Origin: Acidimicrobiaceae bacterium UBA7830
Lineage (GTDB): Bacteria; Actinomycetota; Acidimicrobiia; Acidimicrobiales; Ilumatobacteraceae
Direction of reading: 5' to 3'
NCBI GenBank assembly: GCA_002501485.1
Contig: DLTS01000052.1
Coordinates: 1 to 15,135 of the forward strand
Length of the DNA: 15,135 nucleotides
Positions 1 through 6,015 of the stretch are shown here, piece by piece. The notes under the pieces were generated by a model. That model did not search any database, had not been told where the DNA came from, and saw nothing but the letters and a program-made list of their open reading frames with translations. Numbering within the stretch: position 1 is the first letter of the stretch; the number at the start of each line of letters is the position of its first letter. The position numbers were made by a program, and so were the translations under genes.

Positions 1-307
1 CCGCGGCCCTCTCCCTTGACTTTGGGGGTTTCGCGGTTTGGGCATTATTTGTCGCTTTGGACGAGCGCACGACGGCGAGTGCTCAGACACCACGACAACT
101 GAGTCTGCGGCGCCGGGATTCATCTCCGCACCTTCCAAATCTGCAGTGGCCACACGAGTATGACTCCCTCTGCAGCCGACTGGTATCGACGGATCGAGTC
201 AAATTTGAATTGAATACTTTGCTTTTGAGAGGTGGAAATCGACGTTTTCAAATCCTCTCGCTCCGACCACTTTCAGGGATTTGCCGTCTTGCTGTCAGGA
301 TGGGTCC
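1..307. other. No identifiable gene; possible divergent promoter region
   Basis: This 300-base stretch has no open frame that resembles a known protein. One plus frame is open from the window edge to 335, but its composition (Arg/Ser/Leu-rich, no domain, overlapping the well-supported start at 308) looks like chance. On the minus strand an ATG at 45-43 opens a frame to the edge that begins MPKPRNPQSQGRGPR, a basic, low-complexity start such as RNA-modifying enzymes can have. It has no ribosome binding site and only 15 codons are visible, so it is not called as a gene. If it is real, the region is a divergent promoter region shared with the reductase at 308. Confidence 0.4.
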
Positions 308-1126
308 ATGGCTACCCCAGATTCCCTCTCTGTAAATTCTCTGTTCTCCGTTGCCGGAAAAGTTGCCGTCGTCACTGGTGGCTCTAGGGGTATCGGTGAA
401 ATGATCGCGGCTGGACTCCTCGCTAACGGAGCGAAGGTTTACATTTCATCGCGCAAAGCGGAGCAGTGTGATGCGACGGCAACGCGCCTGTCAGAAACCT
501 ACGGTGGCGAATGCGTTTCAATTCCTGCTGATCTTTCAACGATGGAGGGCATCGGTTCGCTTGCTAACGCAATCGCAGAGAGCGAGACCCAAGTTGACAT
601 CCTCGTGAATAACGCCGGAGTGTCGTGGGGTGCTCCAATTGAGGAGTTTCCAGAGAAAGGGTGGGACAAAGTTTTTGACACCAACGTAAAAGGTGTCTTC
701 TTCCTCACGCAGCAACTTTTGCCATTTCTCGAGGCTGGAGCAACTGAAGATGACCCTTCTCGTGTCGTGAATATCGGATCTATCGACGGACTCCGTGCAC
801 CGATTTTCGATACACATTCGTACGGTCCCTCGAAGGCAGCAGTTCATGCGCTGACTCGTGAAATGGCGACCAAACTTGTCAAGCGCAACATCATTCTTAA
901 CGCCATTGCTCCCGGCCCCTTTCCCACGTGGATGCTTTCCACTGGAGTTGGTGGTGGTGGTGATGTCGAGAACACAGACTGGGATGGCGTCGCCCGCACG
1001 AACCCACGCAAGCGTGTTGGCACTGCAGAGGACATTGCTGGTCTCACGATCTTTTTATGTTCACGCGCTGGGGCGTACACGATCGGCGAAACCATTTGCT
1101 GCGATGGCGGGGTAGCTATTTCTTGA
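308..1126 (+). CDS. Short-chain dehydrogenase/reductase, RhlG-like (NADPH-dependent 3-ketoacyl reductase type)
   Basis: A classical SDR of 272 residues. The cofactor motif TGGSRGIG is at residues 23-30, NNAG at 101-104, Asn126, the catalytic Ser158, and Tyr172/Lys176 (YGPSK). The C-terminal APGPFPTWM loop and the DGG near the end are typical of the fold. From memory the sequence resembles Pseudomonas RhlG along its whole length (start of domain, SWGA after NNAG, IGSxxG, YGPSKAA, IAPGxFP), so a beta-ketoacyl or related ketone is the likely substrate and NADPH the likely cofactor. No rhamnolipid or fatty-acid genes lie nearby, so the physiological substrate is open. The start is the ATG at 308 because AGGA sits at 297-300 with 7 nt spacing; an upstream in-frame start at 281 would put this site inside the gene. 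Cytoplasmic; probably transcribed alone. Confidence 0.93.
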   Translation: MATPDSLSVNSLFSVAGKVAVVTGGSRGIGEMIAAGLLANGAKVYISSRKAEQCDATATRLSETYGGECVSIPADLSTMEGIGSLANAIAESETQVDILVNNAGVSWGAPIEEFPEKGWDKVFDTNVKGVFFLTQQLLPFLEAGATEDDPSRVVNIGSIDGLRAPIFDTHSYGPSKAAVHALTREMATKLVKRNIILNAIAPGPFPTWMLSTGVGGGGDVENTDWDGVARTNPRKRVGTAEDIAGLTIFLCSRAGAYTIGETICCDGGVAIS

Positions 1127-1207
1127 TAGTCAGCAAATCTTGGTGGTCAGATTAGAAAAACTTAAGAAAAAGTGCGAGAACGCTCCTCGTGAGCGCTCTT
1201 GAACGTT

Positions 1208-1225
1208 GTGCCGAACAATCGGCAC
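1208..1225 (+). promoter_or_regulatory. 5' UTR hairpin just ahead of a ribosome binding site
   Basis: A perfect 7-bp stem, GTGCCGA at 1208-1214 and TCGGCAC at 1219-1225, closes an ACAA loop. It ends 6 nt before the strong AGGGGAG ribosome binding site (1232-1238) of the lipoprotein gene starting at 1247. A smaller hairpin (CGCTC, five-base loop, GAGCG) lies upstream at about 1174-1188. The position suggests a mRNA leader structure, or the end of a terminator for the reductase gene; no T-run follows, so a terminator is less likely. Confidence 0.4.
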
Positions 1226-1246
1226 TCGAACAGGGGAGAACAAGCC

Positions 1247-2056
1247 GTGAACATCAATTTCAAAACCAACCGAAACTTCCGGGCCACCGGAGTCTTAATC
1301 GCTGCATTTGCAACGCTTGGAACTGCAGCATGTGGTGGTGCAGCAGAACTCGTGGAATCACAACCCACGACCATCGCACCCTCCGAGCAAGACATCTCTG
1401 ATGCCGCTGGAGAACTCGACAACATGGAGGAACTTGAGGAAGTGGTCTCAGCCCTTCAAGATGAAGTTGATCGTCTTCAAACCGAGCTGAATGAAGCTCA
1501 AGAGGTCCCATCGGAGCCGTCACCTGAGGAGTCGTCACCTGAGGAGTCGTCAACCAGCTCCGCAACTGCGACTTCGGCAACGGGGACAACAGCGCAGGCA
1601 GAAGAGCGAGTATCCGAGGAAATCGTCGCTATCGCTGCAACACCAGAAGTGGAGGGCGAGGATTGCGATGAAGTGAAGGATCTCAGCCGATACACGCTTG
1701 ATGTCAACGGTGATACAGAAGTCATTACAAACGACCTTGTGAACTCGGGTGATGTCTGCGATTTTTATAGCTTTGAAGTTGACGGTCTAGACAACTCCAA
1801 CATGAGAAGCGGGGTCCTGCGATTCATCCTCTCCTGCGATGAGGAGGACCGCTTCATTGAGGCCAACAACCAGGGCCGCGGGGGGTTCGATTGGCGTGTA
1901 GGCGGCCCTGACGGGGTCAAGTATCACTGTGGCGACAGCTGGGAGCAGAGCGTCTACTACCAGTCGTACAAAAAGAGTGTTGCGATCTACGTCAACCCTG
2001 CACGAAGCGAGGGAAGTGCTGACTACCAGCTCACAGTGATCGCCACCCCAAACTGA
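1247..2056 (+). CDS. Exported coiled-coil protein with four-cysteine C-terminal domain, probable lipoprotein, function unknown
   Basis: 269 residues from a GTG start, chosen because AGGGGAG at 1232-1238 sits 8 nt upstream and the frame then opens directly into a signal sequence. Residues 1-28 are a basic start plus a hydrophobic run ending TAAC, so Cys29 is a probable lipid-anchor site, although Thr at -3 makes it an imperfect lipobox. Residues 48-86 are a heptad-like acidic coiled coil (LEEVVSALQDEVDRLQTEL). Residues 87-120 are a Ser/Glu/Thr linker containing the exact repeat PEESS PEESS. The C-terminal 130 residues form a likely beta domain with four cysteines (140, 171, 197, 228) that could make two disulfides; the pattern ending YQLTV is reminiscent of bacterial pre-peptidase C-terminal (PPC) domains, but this is only a resemblance. 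Role unknown; a surface oligomer or adaptor would fit. Confidence 0.82.
   Translation: MNINFKTNRNFRATGVLIAAFATLGTAACGGAAELVESQPTTIAPSEQDISDAAGELDNMEELEEVVSALQDEVDRLQTELNEAQEVPSEPSPEESSPEESSTSSATATSATGTTAQAEERVSEEIVAIAATPEVEGEDCDEVKDLSRYTLDVNGDTEVITNDLVNSGDVCDFYSFEVDGLDNSNMRSGVLRFILSCDEEDRFIEANNQGRGGFDWRVGGPDGVKYHCGDSWEQSVYYQSYKKSVAIYVNPARSEGSADYQLTVIATPN
1523..1552 (+). repeat. Tandem 15-bp repeat in linker of exported protein
   Basis: CCTGAGGAGTCGTCA occurs twice in perfect tandem (1523-1537 and 1538-1552), with a partial CGTCA just before the first copy. Each unit encodes PEESS in the linker between coiled coil and C-terminal domain. Perfect identity at the DNA level suggests recent duplication, so linker length may vary between strains. 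Confidence 0.9.
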
Positions 2057-2100
2057 CGTTCTGATTCTCACTACACGCCGAGAATCGGCATGTGACAAGC

Positions 2101-2134
2101 CGGGGTTGTTCCAGCGCAAGTTGGGACAACCCCG
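2101..2134. terminator. Bidirectional terminator hairpin between convergent genes
   Basis: CGGGGTTGTTCC (2101-2112) pairs with GGGACAACCCCG (2123-2134) over 12 bp with a single G-T wobble, around a 10-base loop. It lies between the stop of the plus-strand exported protein (2056) and the stop of the minus-strand exonuclease (2143), where a shared terminator is expected. There is no clear T-run on either side, so it would be a GC-rich, non-canonical terminator of the kind common in actinobacteria. A small 5-bp hairpin (GCCGA/TCGGC, 2077-2089) lies just before it. Confidence 0.7.
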
Positions 2135-2142
2135 AACCGCGT

Positions 2143-3012
2143 CTACGTGTCCAAACGCTTCGTGCGCTCAACCAAATGCTGTGCACCGATGCGTTCACAG
2201 ATCGCTGAGAACTCAGAAGTCGGCCCGTTCCATCGCCAATCGTCAACCTTGCCAACCTCGACATCAGTGACAAGCGTTGCCAAAGTTCGATACAACATCG
2301 CGTCATCTCGACGCGTTGCAAGGGTGTTTGCCAGCTTTGCAGCTCCGCGGAGCCCGACTACATCCCAGCGACCCGCCTCATCAGGAATGTGTTCAAGATG
2401 TTGATAGCGAGCGAGCACTGATGACGCGCTTTTTGCTCCCCACCCTTGAAGCCCTGGGATACCGTCCGCAGCGTCTCCGACAAGCGCAAGCCAATCGGCA
2501 ATGCTCGTCGGGCCCACACCATATTTGTCGATTATTCCGGCCTCGTTCACAAAAAGCCTTTTACGGCGGTCATACTGCACCACTCGGTCACCGACCACGC
2601 ATTGTCCTAGATCTTTATCTGGAGTAACGATAAGCACCCGGTCCACTTGAGGATCGCCTTCTGCTACTGCGGCCGCTGATGCAAGCGCATCGTCGGCCTC
2701 AAATTCAACCATTGGCCAGACTGTCACGCCCAAAGCCACGAGAGCGTCTTCCATAATCGGAATCTGCATGGCGAGTTCCGGCAGCATGCCGGACCCGTCC
2801 TTGTAGCCATCGAACAACCCGTTTCGGAAACTTTCAATGGTGTGATCGCTCGCTACCCCCAAATGGGTAGCGCCGTCCGCCAGTAGCTGAATTGTCGAGG
2901 CCAACACACCTGTCGTCGCATCGAATTCTCCTGGAGTGCGAGTTCCGCCGACGGTCGCACCAAAGTGTTGCCGGAACAGCTCGTAGGTGCCATCAACGAC
3001 GTGAACGTCCAT
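2143..3012 (-). CDS. 5'-3' exonuclease / flap endonuclease-like (PolA N-terminal type, standalone)
   Basis: 289 residues matching the 5'-3' exonuclease domain of DNA polymerase I but with no polymerase attached. The metal-binding carboxylates are visible in order: VVDG (Asp7), ASD (Asp56), EADD (residues 105-108), PDKD (131-134) and GDAADGIPG (179-187). GIPGLQGWGAKSA (184-196) is the helix-three-turn-helix that binds duplex DNA. The family cleaves 5' flaps or degrades DNA and RNA 5'-3' using two or three divalent metals, typically in Okazaki fragment or repair processing. The start is taken as ATG at 3012 because the conserved domain begins immediately; a GTG at 3045 would add 11 residues without family support. 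No ribosome binding site is seen, but CAGAAT lies 6 nt upstream, so the mRNA may be leaderless. Polymerase I itself is not in this window. Confidence 0.9.
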   Translation of the reverse strand: MDVHVVDGTYELFRQHFGATVGGTRTPGEFDATTGVLASTIQLLADGATHLGVASDHTIESFRNGLFDGYKDGSGMLPELAMQIPIMEDALVALGVTVWPMVEFEADDALASAAAVAEGDPQVDRVLIVTPDKDLGQCVVGDRVVQYDRRKRLFVNEAGIIDKYGVGPTSIADWLALVGDAADGIPGLQGWGAKSASSVLARYQHLEHIPDEAGRWDVVGLRGAAKLANTLATRRDDAMLYRTLATLVTDVEVGKVDDWRWNGPTSEFSAICERIGAQHLVERTKRLDT

Positions 3013-3018
3013 TGCAAC

Positions 3019-3024
3019 ATTCTG
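3019..3024 (-). promoter_or_regulatory. Possible leaderless -10 element of the exonuclease gene
   Basis: CAGAAT on the minus strand ends exactly 6 nt before the ATG at 3012. It matches four of six bases of TATAAT. The spacing would place transcription start at the A of the start codon, as in leaderless actinobacterial genes. No good -35 box was found. It is weaker than the TAnnnT elements elsewhere in the window. Confidence 0.3.
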
Positions 3025-3184
3025 GCGTAAAGAGATGCACTGCACCGGCGTTGAGTTACGTCAATTCCCGAACAGCAAAAATGTTTTGACAATTTTTAAG
3101 ACTCCGTGGAACACTGACCGTGCTCGAACGCTCTCAGGGACGTAGTTCGCGATAACGACTCATGGCTGCCAAACCTCTCATTGA

Positions 3185-4162
3185 GTGTCGTATTCAGGCA
3201 CACTGTCACCCGTGCCCGCAATTACTGCCGATGCTCTAACACTTCCCCGAATCGTTCATGCTCCTGACTCGTTGACGCGCCCAGTGAAACTCGTTAGCGA
3301 TGCTCCCAGCGGATTAGAGGGCGAAGGGTTCCCGGTTCGACGTGCATTTGCCGGCATCAGCGATGCCGACCTTGACCCATTCATACACATGGACCAAATG
3401 GGGGAGGTGGATTACGCGCCCTATGAGCCTCGTGGAACCGATTGGCATCCACATCGCGGATTCGAGACGGTGACCTACATCATTGACGGAATGTTTCTTC
3501 ATCAAGACTCACACGGTGGTGGTGGTTCGATCACCAACGGCGCAACGCAATGGATGACGGCAGGTTCAGGGGTGCTGCATATTGAAACCCCGCCCGAGTC
3601 GTTAGTGGTCACCGGCGGCCTATTCCACGGGTTGCAGTTATGGGTCAACCTTCCATCGTCCGAGAAGATGACCGAGCCTCGCTACCAGAATCTTGAACCC
3701 TCCGATGTGGTGCTCGCAACTTCTCACGATGCCGGGTCGCTCATCAGAATCATTGCCGGCATTATCGATGGCCATGAAGGACCAGGTGGAACTCACACCC
3801 CCATCACCATCTGCCATGTCACCGTTTCTGCCGGTCACCAAGTGGTACTGCCCTGGAAGCCTGCCCACAACGCGTTGGCGTACACGCTGAGTGGCGCGGG
3901 TTCGGTAGGAGCCGAGCAGGTGCCGATGCAGACCGGTCGGCTCGCTGTGTTTGGTGCTGGAGATTCGTTGACCTTCACGGCGTCTGATTATGAGGATCTT
4001 GATCTCTACGTGCTTGGCGGCGAGCCAATTCGTGAGCCAGTTGCGAAATATGGGCCGTTCGTCATGAACAACCGGACGGAGCTACAAAAGGCGTTCGAAG
4101 ACTTTCAGGCCGGTCGGCTTGGAACCGTTCCAGCAGATGGTTTGCGGCCGTTTCGAGGCTGA
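3185..4162 (+). CDS. Pirin family protein (bicupin)
   Basis: 325 residues with the pirin signature. PFIHMDQMGEV (65-75) precedes HPHRGFETVTY (88-98), followed by the HQDSHGG and WMTAGSGVLHIE segment. The expected metal ligands are His88, His90, His132 and Glu134, corresponding to the iron site of human pirin. The C-terminal half (about 195-290) is the second, degenerate cupin. Some bacterial pirins act as quercetin 2,3-dioxygenases, others bind partner enzymes; the real substrate here is not evident. The start is uncertain: the GTG at 3185 is the most upstream, has no ribosome binding site, and gives about 40 residues ahead of the usual pirin beginning; a GTG at 3284 is an alternative. Cytoplasmic. 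It ends 18 nt from the 3' end of the opposing SRP RNA gene. Confidence 0.92.
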   Translation: MSYSGTLSPVPAITADALTLPRIVHAPDSLTRPVKLVSDAPSGLEGEGFPVRRAFAGISDADLDPFIHMDQMGEVDYAPYEPRGTDWHPHRGFETVTYIIDGMFLHQDSHGGGGSITNGATQWMTAGSGVLHIETPPESLVVTGGLFHGLQLWVNLPSSEKMTEPRYQNLEPSDVVLATSHDAGSLIRIIAGIIDGHEGPGGTHTPITICHVTVSAGHQVVLPWKPAHNALAYTLSGAGSVGAEQVPMQTGRLAVFGAGDSLTFTASDYEDLDLYVLGGEPIREPVAKYGPFVMNNRTELQKAFEDFQAGRLGTVPADGLRPFRG

Positions 4163-4180
4163 AGAAAGTTTCACGCGCAG

Positions 4181-4318
4181 AGCCCCGTCGGCTGAGGCGA
4201 CGGCCAGGCGATCTGCGGCGCACGAGCGATGCCGCTGAAGGCTGCTCCCTTCCGGGCCTGACCTGATTCACGGGCGCCCGTCGCACAGGACCCGACCGTC
4301 ACCTCACCCGTCGGGGAC
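4181..4318 (-). ncRNA. ffs: Signal recognition particle RNA, small bacterial type (4.5S-like)
   Basis: The minus strand carries the diagnostic Ffh-binding core: GGTCAGGCCCGGAAGGGAGCAGCC spans 4263-4240, written here in parts: GGTCAGGCCC, GGAA tetraloop, GGGAGCAGCC. The flanks fold into the expected long rod: CCCCG near the 5' end pairs with CGGGG near the 3' end, and GAGGTGACGG pairs with CCGTCGCCTC with one G-U wobble. At about 138 nt it is a rod without a separate Alu domain. With Ffh it targets signal-peptide and membrane proteins to the translocon, which suits the several exported proteins next door. Ends are set from the outer helix and could move by a few bases. A short T-rich stretch follows the 3' end. 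Confidence 0.93.
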
Positions 4319-4337
4319 CGACGTGCGAGAACAATCT

Positions 4338-4359
4338 CACGATACCGGGCGATATCGTG
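4338..4359. repeat. Perfect inverted repeat between SRP RNA and tRNA-Ser genes
   Basis: CACGATA (4338-4344) and TATCGTG (4353-4359) form a perfect 7-bp inverted repeat around an 8-base GC-rich spacer. It occupies the 55-bp gap between the divergent starts of the SRP RNA and tRNA-Ser(GGA), where the promoters of both must lie. It could be an operator for a dimeric regulator or only an RNA hairpin in a leader; the sequence cannot decide. Confidence 0.5.
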
Positions 4360-4373
4360 CAGGAACACAACTA

Positions 4374-4461
4374 GGAGAGGTGCGAGAGCGGCCGAATCGG
4401 CACGCTTGGAAAGCGTGTGAAGGGCAACCTTCCGTGGGTTCGAATCCCACCCTCTCCGCCA
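4374..4461 (+). tRNA. tRNA-Ser (anticodon GGA)
   Basis: A complete class II tRNA with an encoded CCA end. The acceptor stem GGAGAGG (4374-4380) pairs with CCTCTCC (4451-4457), the discriminator is G4458 and CCA is 4459-4461. The anticodon stem CACGC/GCGTG encloses the loop TTGGAAA, giving anticodon GGA (4408-4410), which reads UCC and UCU. The long variable arm (GAAGG...CCTTC) is the serine identity feature. The T arm GTGGGTTCGAATCCCAC is canonical. Confidence 0.97.
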
Positions 4462-4502
4462 AGGGATTTAGAAAATTTGCCTAAGTCATCGAATAGGTAA
4501 AA

Positions 4503-4529
4503 CCCCAAGCGGTAATGCTCTCTTTGGGG
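4503..4529 (+). terminator. Possible hairpin terminator after tRNA-Ser(GGA)
   Basis: CCCCAA (4503-4508) and TTGGGG (4524-4529) can pair across a 15-base loop, 41 nt beyond the tRNA. The stem is short, the loop long and there is no T-run, so this is a weak candidate. The rest of 4462-4620 is AT-richer and contains the leader of the next gene. Confidence 0.25.
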
Positions 4530-4620
4530 ACACATCTAGCTCATCAAAACAGATTTCATCCCAGCCATCGACCAACCAACCAATTTCGTTTTTCTTCAGG
4601 TCTGCAATATCTTTTTCTTG

Positions 4621-5805
4621 ATGCTCTCTCGAAAAGGGTTGGTCGCTCTTGCGGCGATGTCGGTCGCAGCGGGAGGAACAATGACGGCATCAGCGTCGAC
4701 CTCCACTGTTCAGGTTGGGTCCGACATCGTCGGTGAAGCAAGCGGGGCGATGACTGCCTCAGCTTCAATAACGGGCGTCACCCTTGAAGGTCCCTCCCAA
4801 AACCAGAGCGGCACCATCGCCGCCATCGGCGGTTCCTGGGGTTGGATCTCACTCAATGAACAATTGTCTGCCGGTCAGCGCTTGGTCATGGACAAGGATT
4901 TCTTTGATGACCTCTTCGCCGCATTCCCTAATCGCAGCAACATCTCAATCGGCATAAAAGACCCGAGCACTTGGTCAAATTCGTCTCTAGTCTCTGGCGC
5001 CTTCATAAATGACCAGTACCTCCTAATCGTTAAGTACCAAACCGGAAACACTATTGCGCGCCATTACACGGACACCAGTGAAACGGGGCTAGATGCGGTA
5101 ATCCTTACCACCGACGATTACGAAGCCTTTTTCGAGTTGACCGCCGATGGGAACAACATCCGTTTCGGTCAACAACACTCGAATACGAACCAGAACCCCA
5201 CTTGGCTTCACGATCTCAGCACCACTCAATACACCGACTGGGATGTCGACAACAAAGTCGAGACTGGCGATCAGGGTTACGAGTACACGGCTGTTGATGT
5301 AGTCATGAAAATGGTCAGCAACCAAAACTCTTCGCCGTGGGACACCGCCGATGTTGACTGGACTGGTCTGACGATAAGGAGCATTCCAACACCACTGAAC
5401 ATCACGTATGACAGCCAAGGCGGTTCCGCTGTATCTGATGGTGACGTGACAACCATTGCTGGTGGAACCATCGATGCTCTACCCTCTGACCCGACGCGTG
5501 GCGGCTACACGTTCGCCGGATGGCACACCGCAGCATCAGGTGGAACAGAAATCACGACCGGTGTAGCTCACAACCAGACTGCTGATTTCACGTTGTATGC
5601 CCAATGGATAGCAAACCCCACAACGACAACAACCGAAGTCCCCACAACCATGGCTTCAACGACAACCGTTGCGCCGACAACGACAACCGTTGTGCTTCCA
5701 GCCACAGGGTCATCGGACCGAACAGTTTCGCTAGTGCTCCTTGTGCTTGGAGTCGGTGGTCTCTTAGTGTTGTTTGCTCGCCGACGACTGAACATCCGCG
5801 AATAG
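4621..5805 (+). CDS. LPxTG cell-wall-anchored surface protein with InlB B-repeat domain
   Basis: 394 residues. MLSRKG plus a hydrophobic run to about residue 20 and TASAS form a signal peptide. Residues 50-255 are a beta-rich ectodomain I cannot assign; it contains many Trp/Tyr/Asp/Asn residues and no cysteine. Residues 260-329 match the Listeria-Bacteroides (InlB B) repeat: YDSQGG, then GYTFAGWHT and the closing LYAQW. A Thr/Pro/Val linker (333-358) leads to LPATG (359-363), a hydrophobic helix and the tail RRRLNIRE, i.e. a complete sortase signal. It is expected to be covalently attached to the cell wall and to act in adhesion or surface interaction. ATG 4621 is chosen because only it yields a full signal peptide, although it lacks a ribosome binding site. 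MTASAS occurs twice near the N-terminus (21-26, 44-49). No sortase gene lies in the window. Confidence 0.88.
   Translation: MLSRKGLVALAAMSVAAGGTMTASASTSTVQVGSDIVGEASGAMTASASITGVTLEGPSQNQSGTIAAIGGSWGWISLNEQLSAGQRLVMDKDFFDDLFAAFPNRSNISIGIKDPSTWSNSSLVSGAFINDQYLLIVKYQTGNTIARHYTDTSETGLDAVILTTDDYEAFFELTADGNNIRFGQQHSNTNQNPTWLHDLSTTQYTDWDVDNKVETGDQGYEYTAVDVVMKMVSNQNSSPWDTADVDWTGLTIRSIPTPLNITYDSQGGSAVSDGDVTTIAGGTIDALPSDPTRGGYTFAGWHTAASGGTEITTGVAHNQTADFTLYAQWIANPTTTTTEVPTTMASTTTVAPTTTTVVLPATGSSDRTVSLVLLVLGVGGLLVLFARRRLNIRE
5657..5692 (+). repeat. Two perfect 15-bp direct repeats encoding the Thr-rich wall-spanning linker
   Basis: CAACGACAACCGTTG occurs at 5657-5671 and again at 5678-5692, a 21-bp period. 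The repeats encode the threonine/valine part of the linker ahead of LPATG. Each unit also contains the near-palindrome CAACGACAACCGTTG with CAAC...GTTG ends. Such a repeat could expand or contract and alter how far the protein projects from the wall. Confidence 0.85.
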
Positions 5806-6015
5806 GTAGATTCTCCGCTCGAGAAACGAGTGAAAACAGGTTCGACAAAGCGGACCAACCCAGCCAGACCGAACTGGCACACAAACACCTAATGCACCCC
5901 TCAGCGCACTATCCAAAAAATGTTGGCGAGACTGGGAACCGTTTTCCCGCCTTCATCGTCAAACATGTCAGCAGATGAGTAACGCTCTGCTCTACAACCT
6001 CACTCACAGGACAAC

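Noticed and set aside
16..48. TTGACT followed by CATTAT as a promoter near the left edge
   Set aside because: Spacer of 21 bp is too long and no gene follows within 250 bp.
57..335. Plus-strand open frame of 92 codons running from near the window edge
   Set aside because: TTG start, no ribosome binding site, no recognisable domain, and it overlaps the well-supported reductase start at 308.
3086..3114. TTGACA at 3086-3091 as a -35 box for pirin
   Set aside because: The hexamer 17 bp downstream (GAACAC) is a poor -10 and no better one was found.
4062..4368. Minus-strand open frames across 4062-4368
   Set aside because: The sequence is the SRP RNA gene and pirin 3' end; the frames are by-products of GC-rich structured RNA.
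5568..5888. Long minus-strand open frames opposite the Thr-rich linker
   Set aside because: Val-rich mirror of Thr codons in the real plus-strand gene; no independent support.
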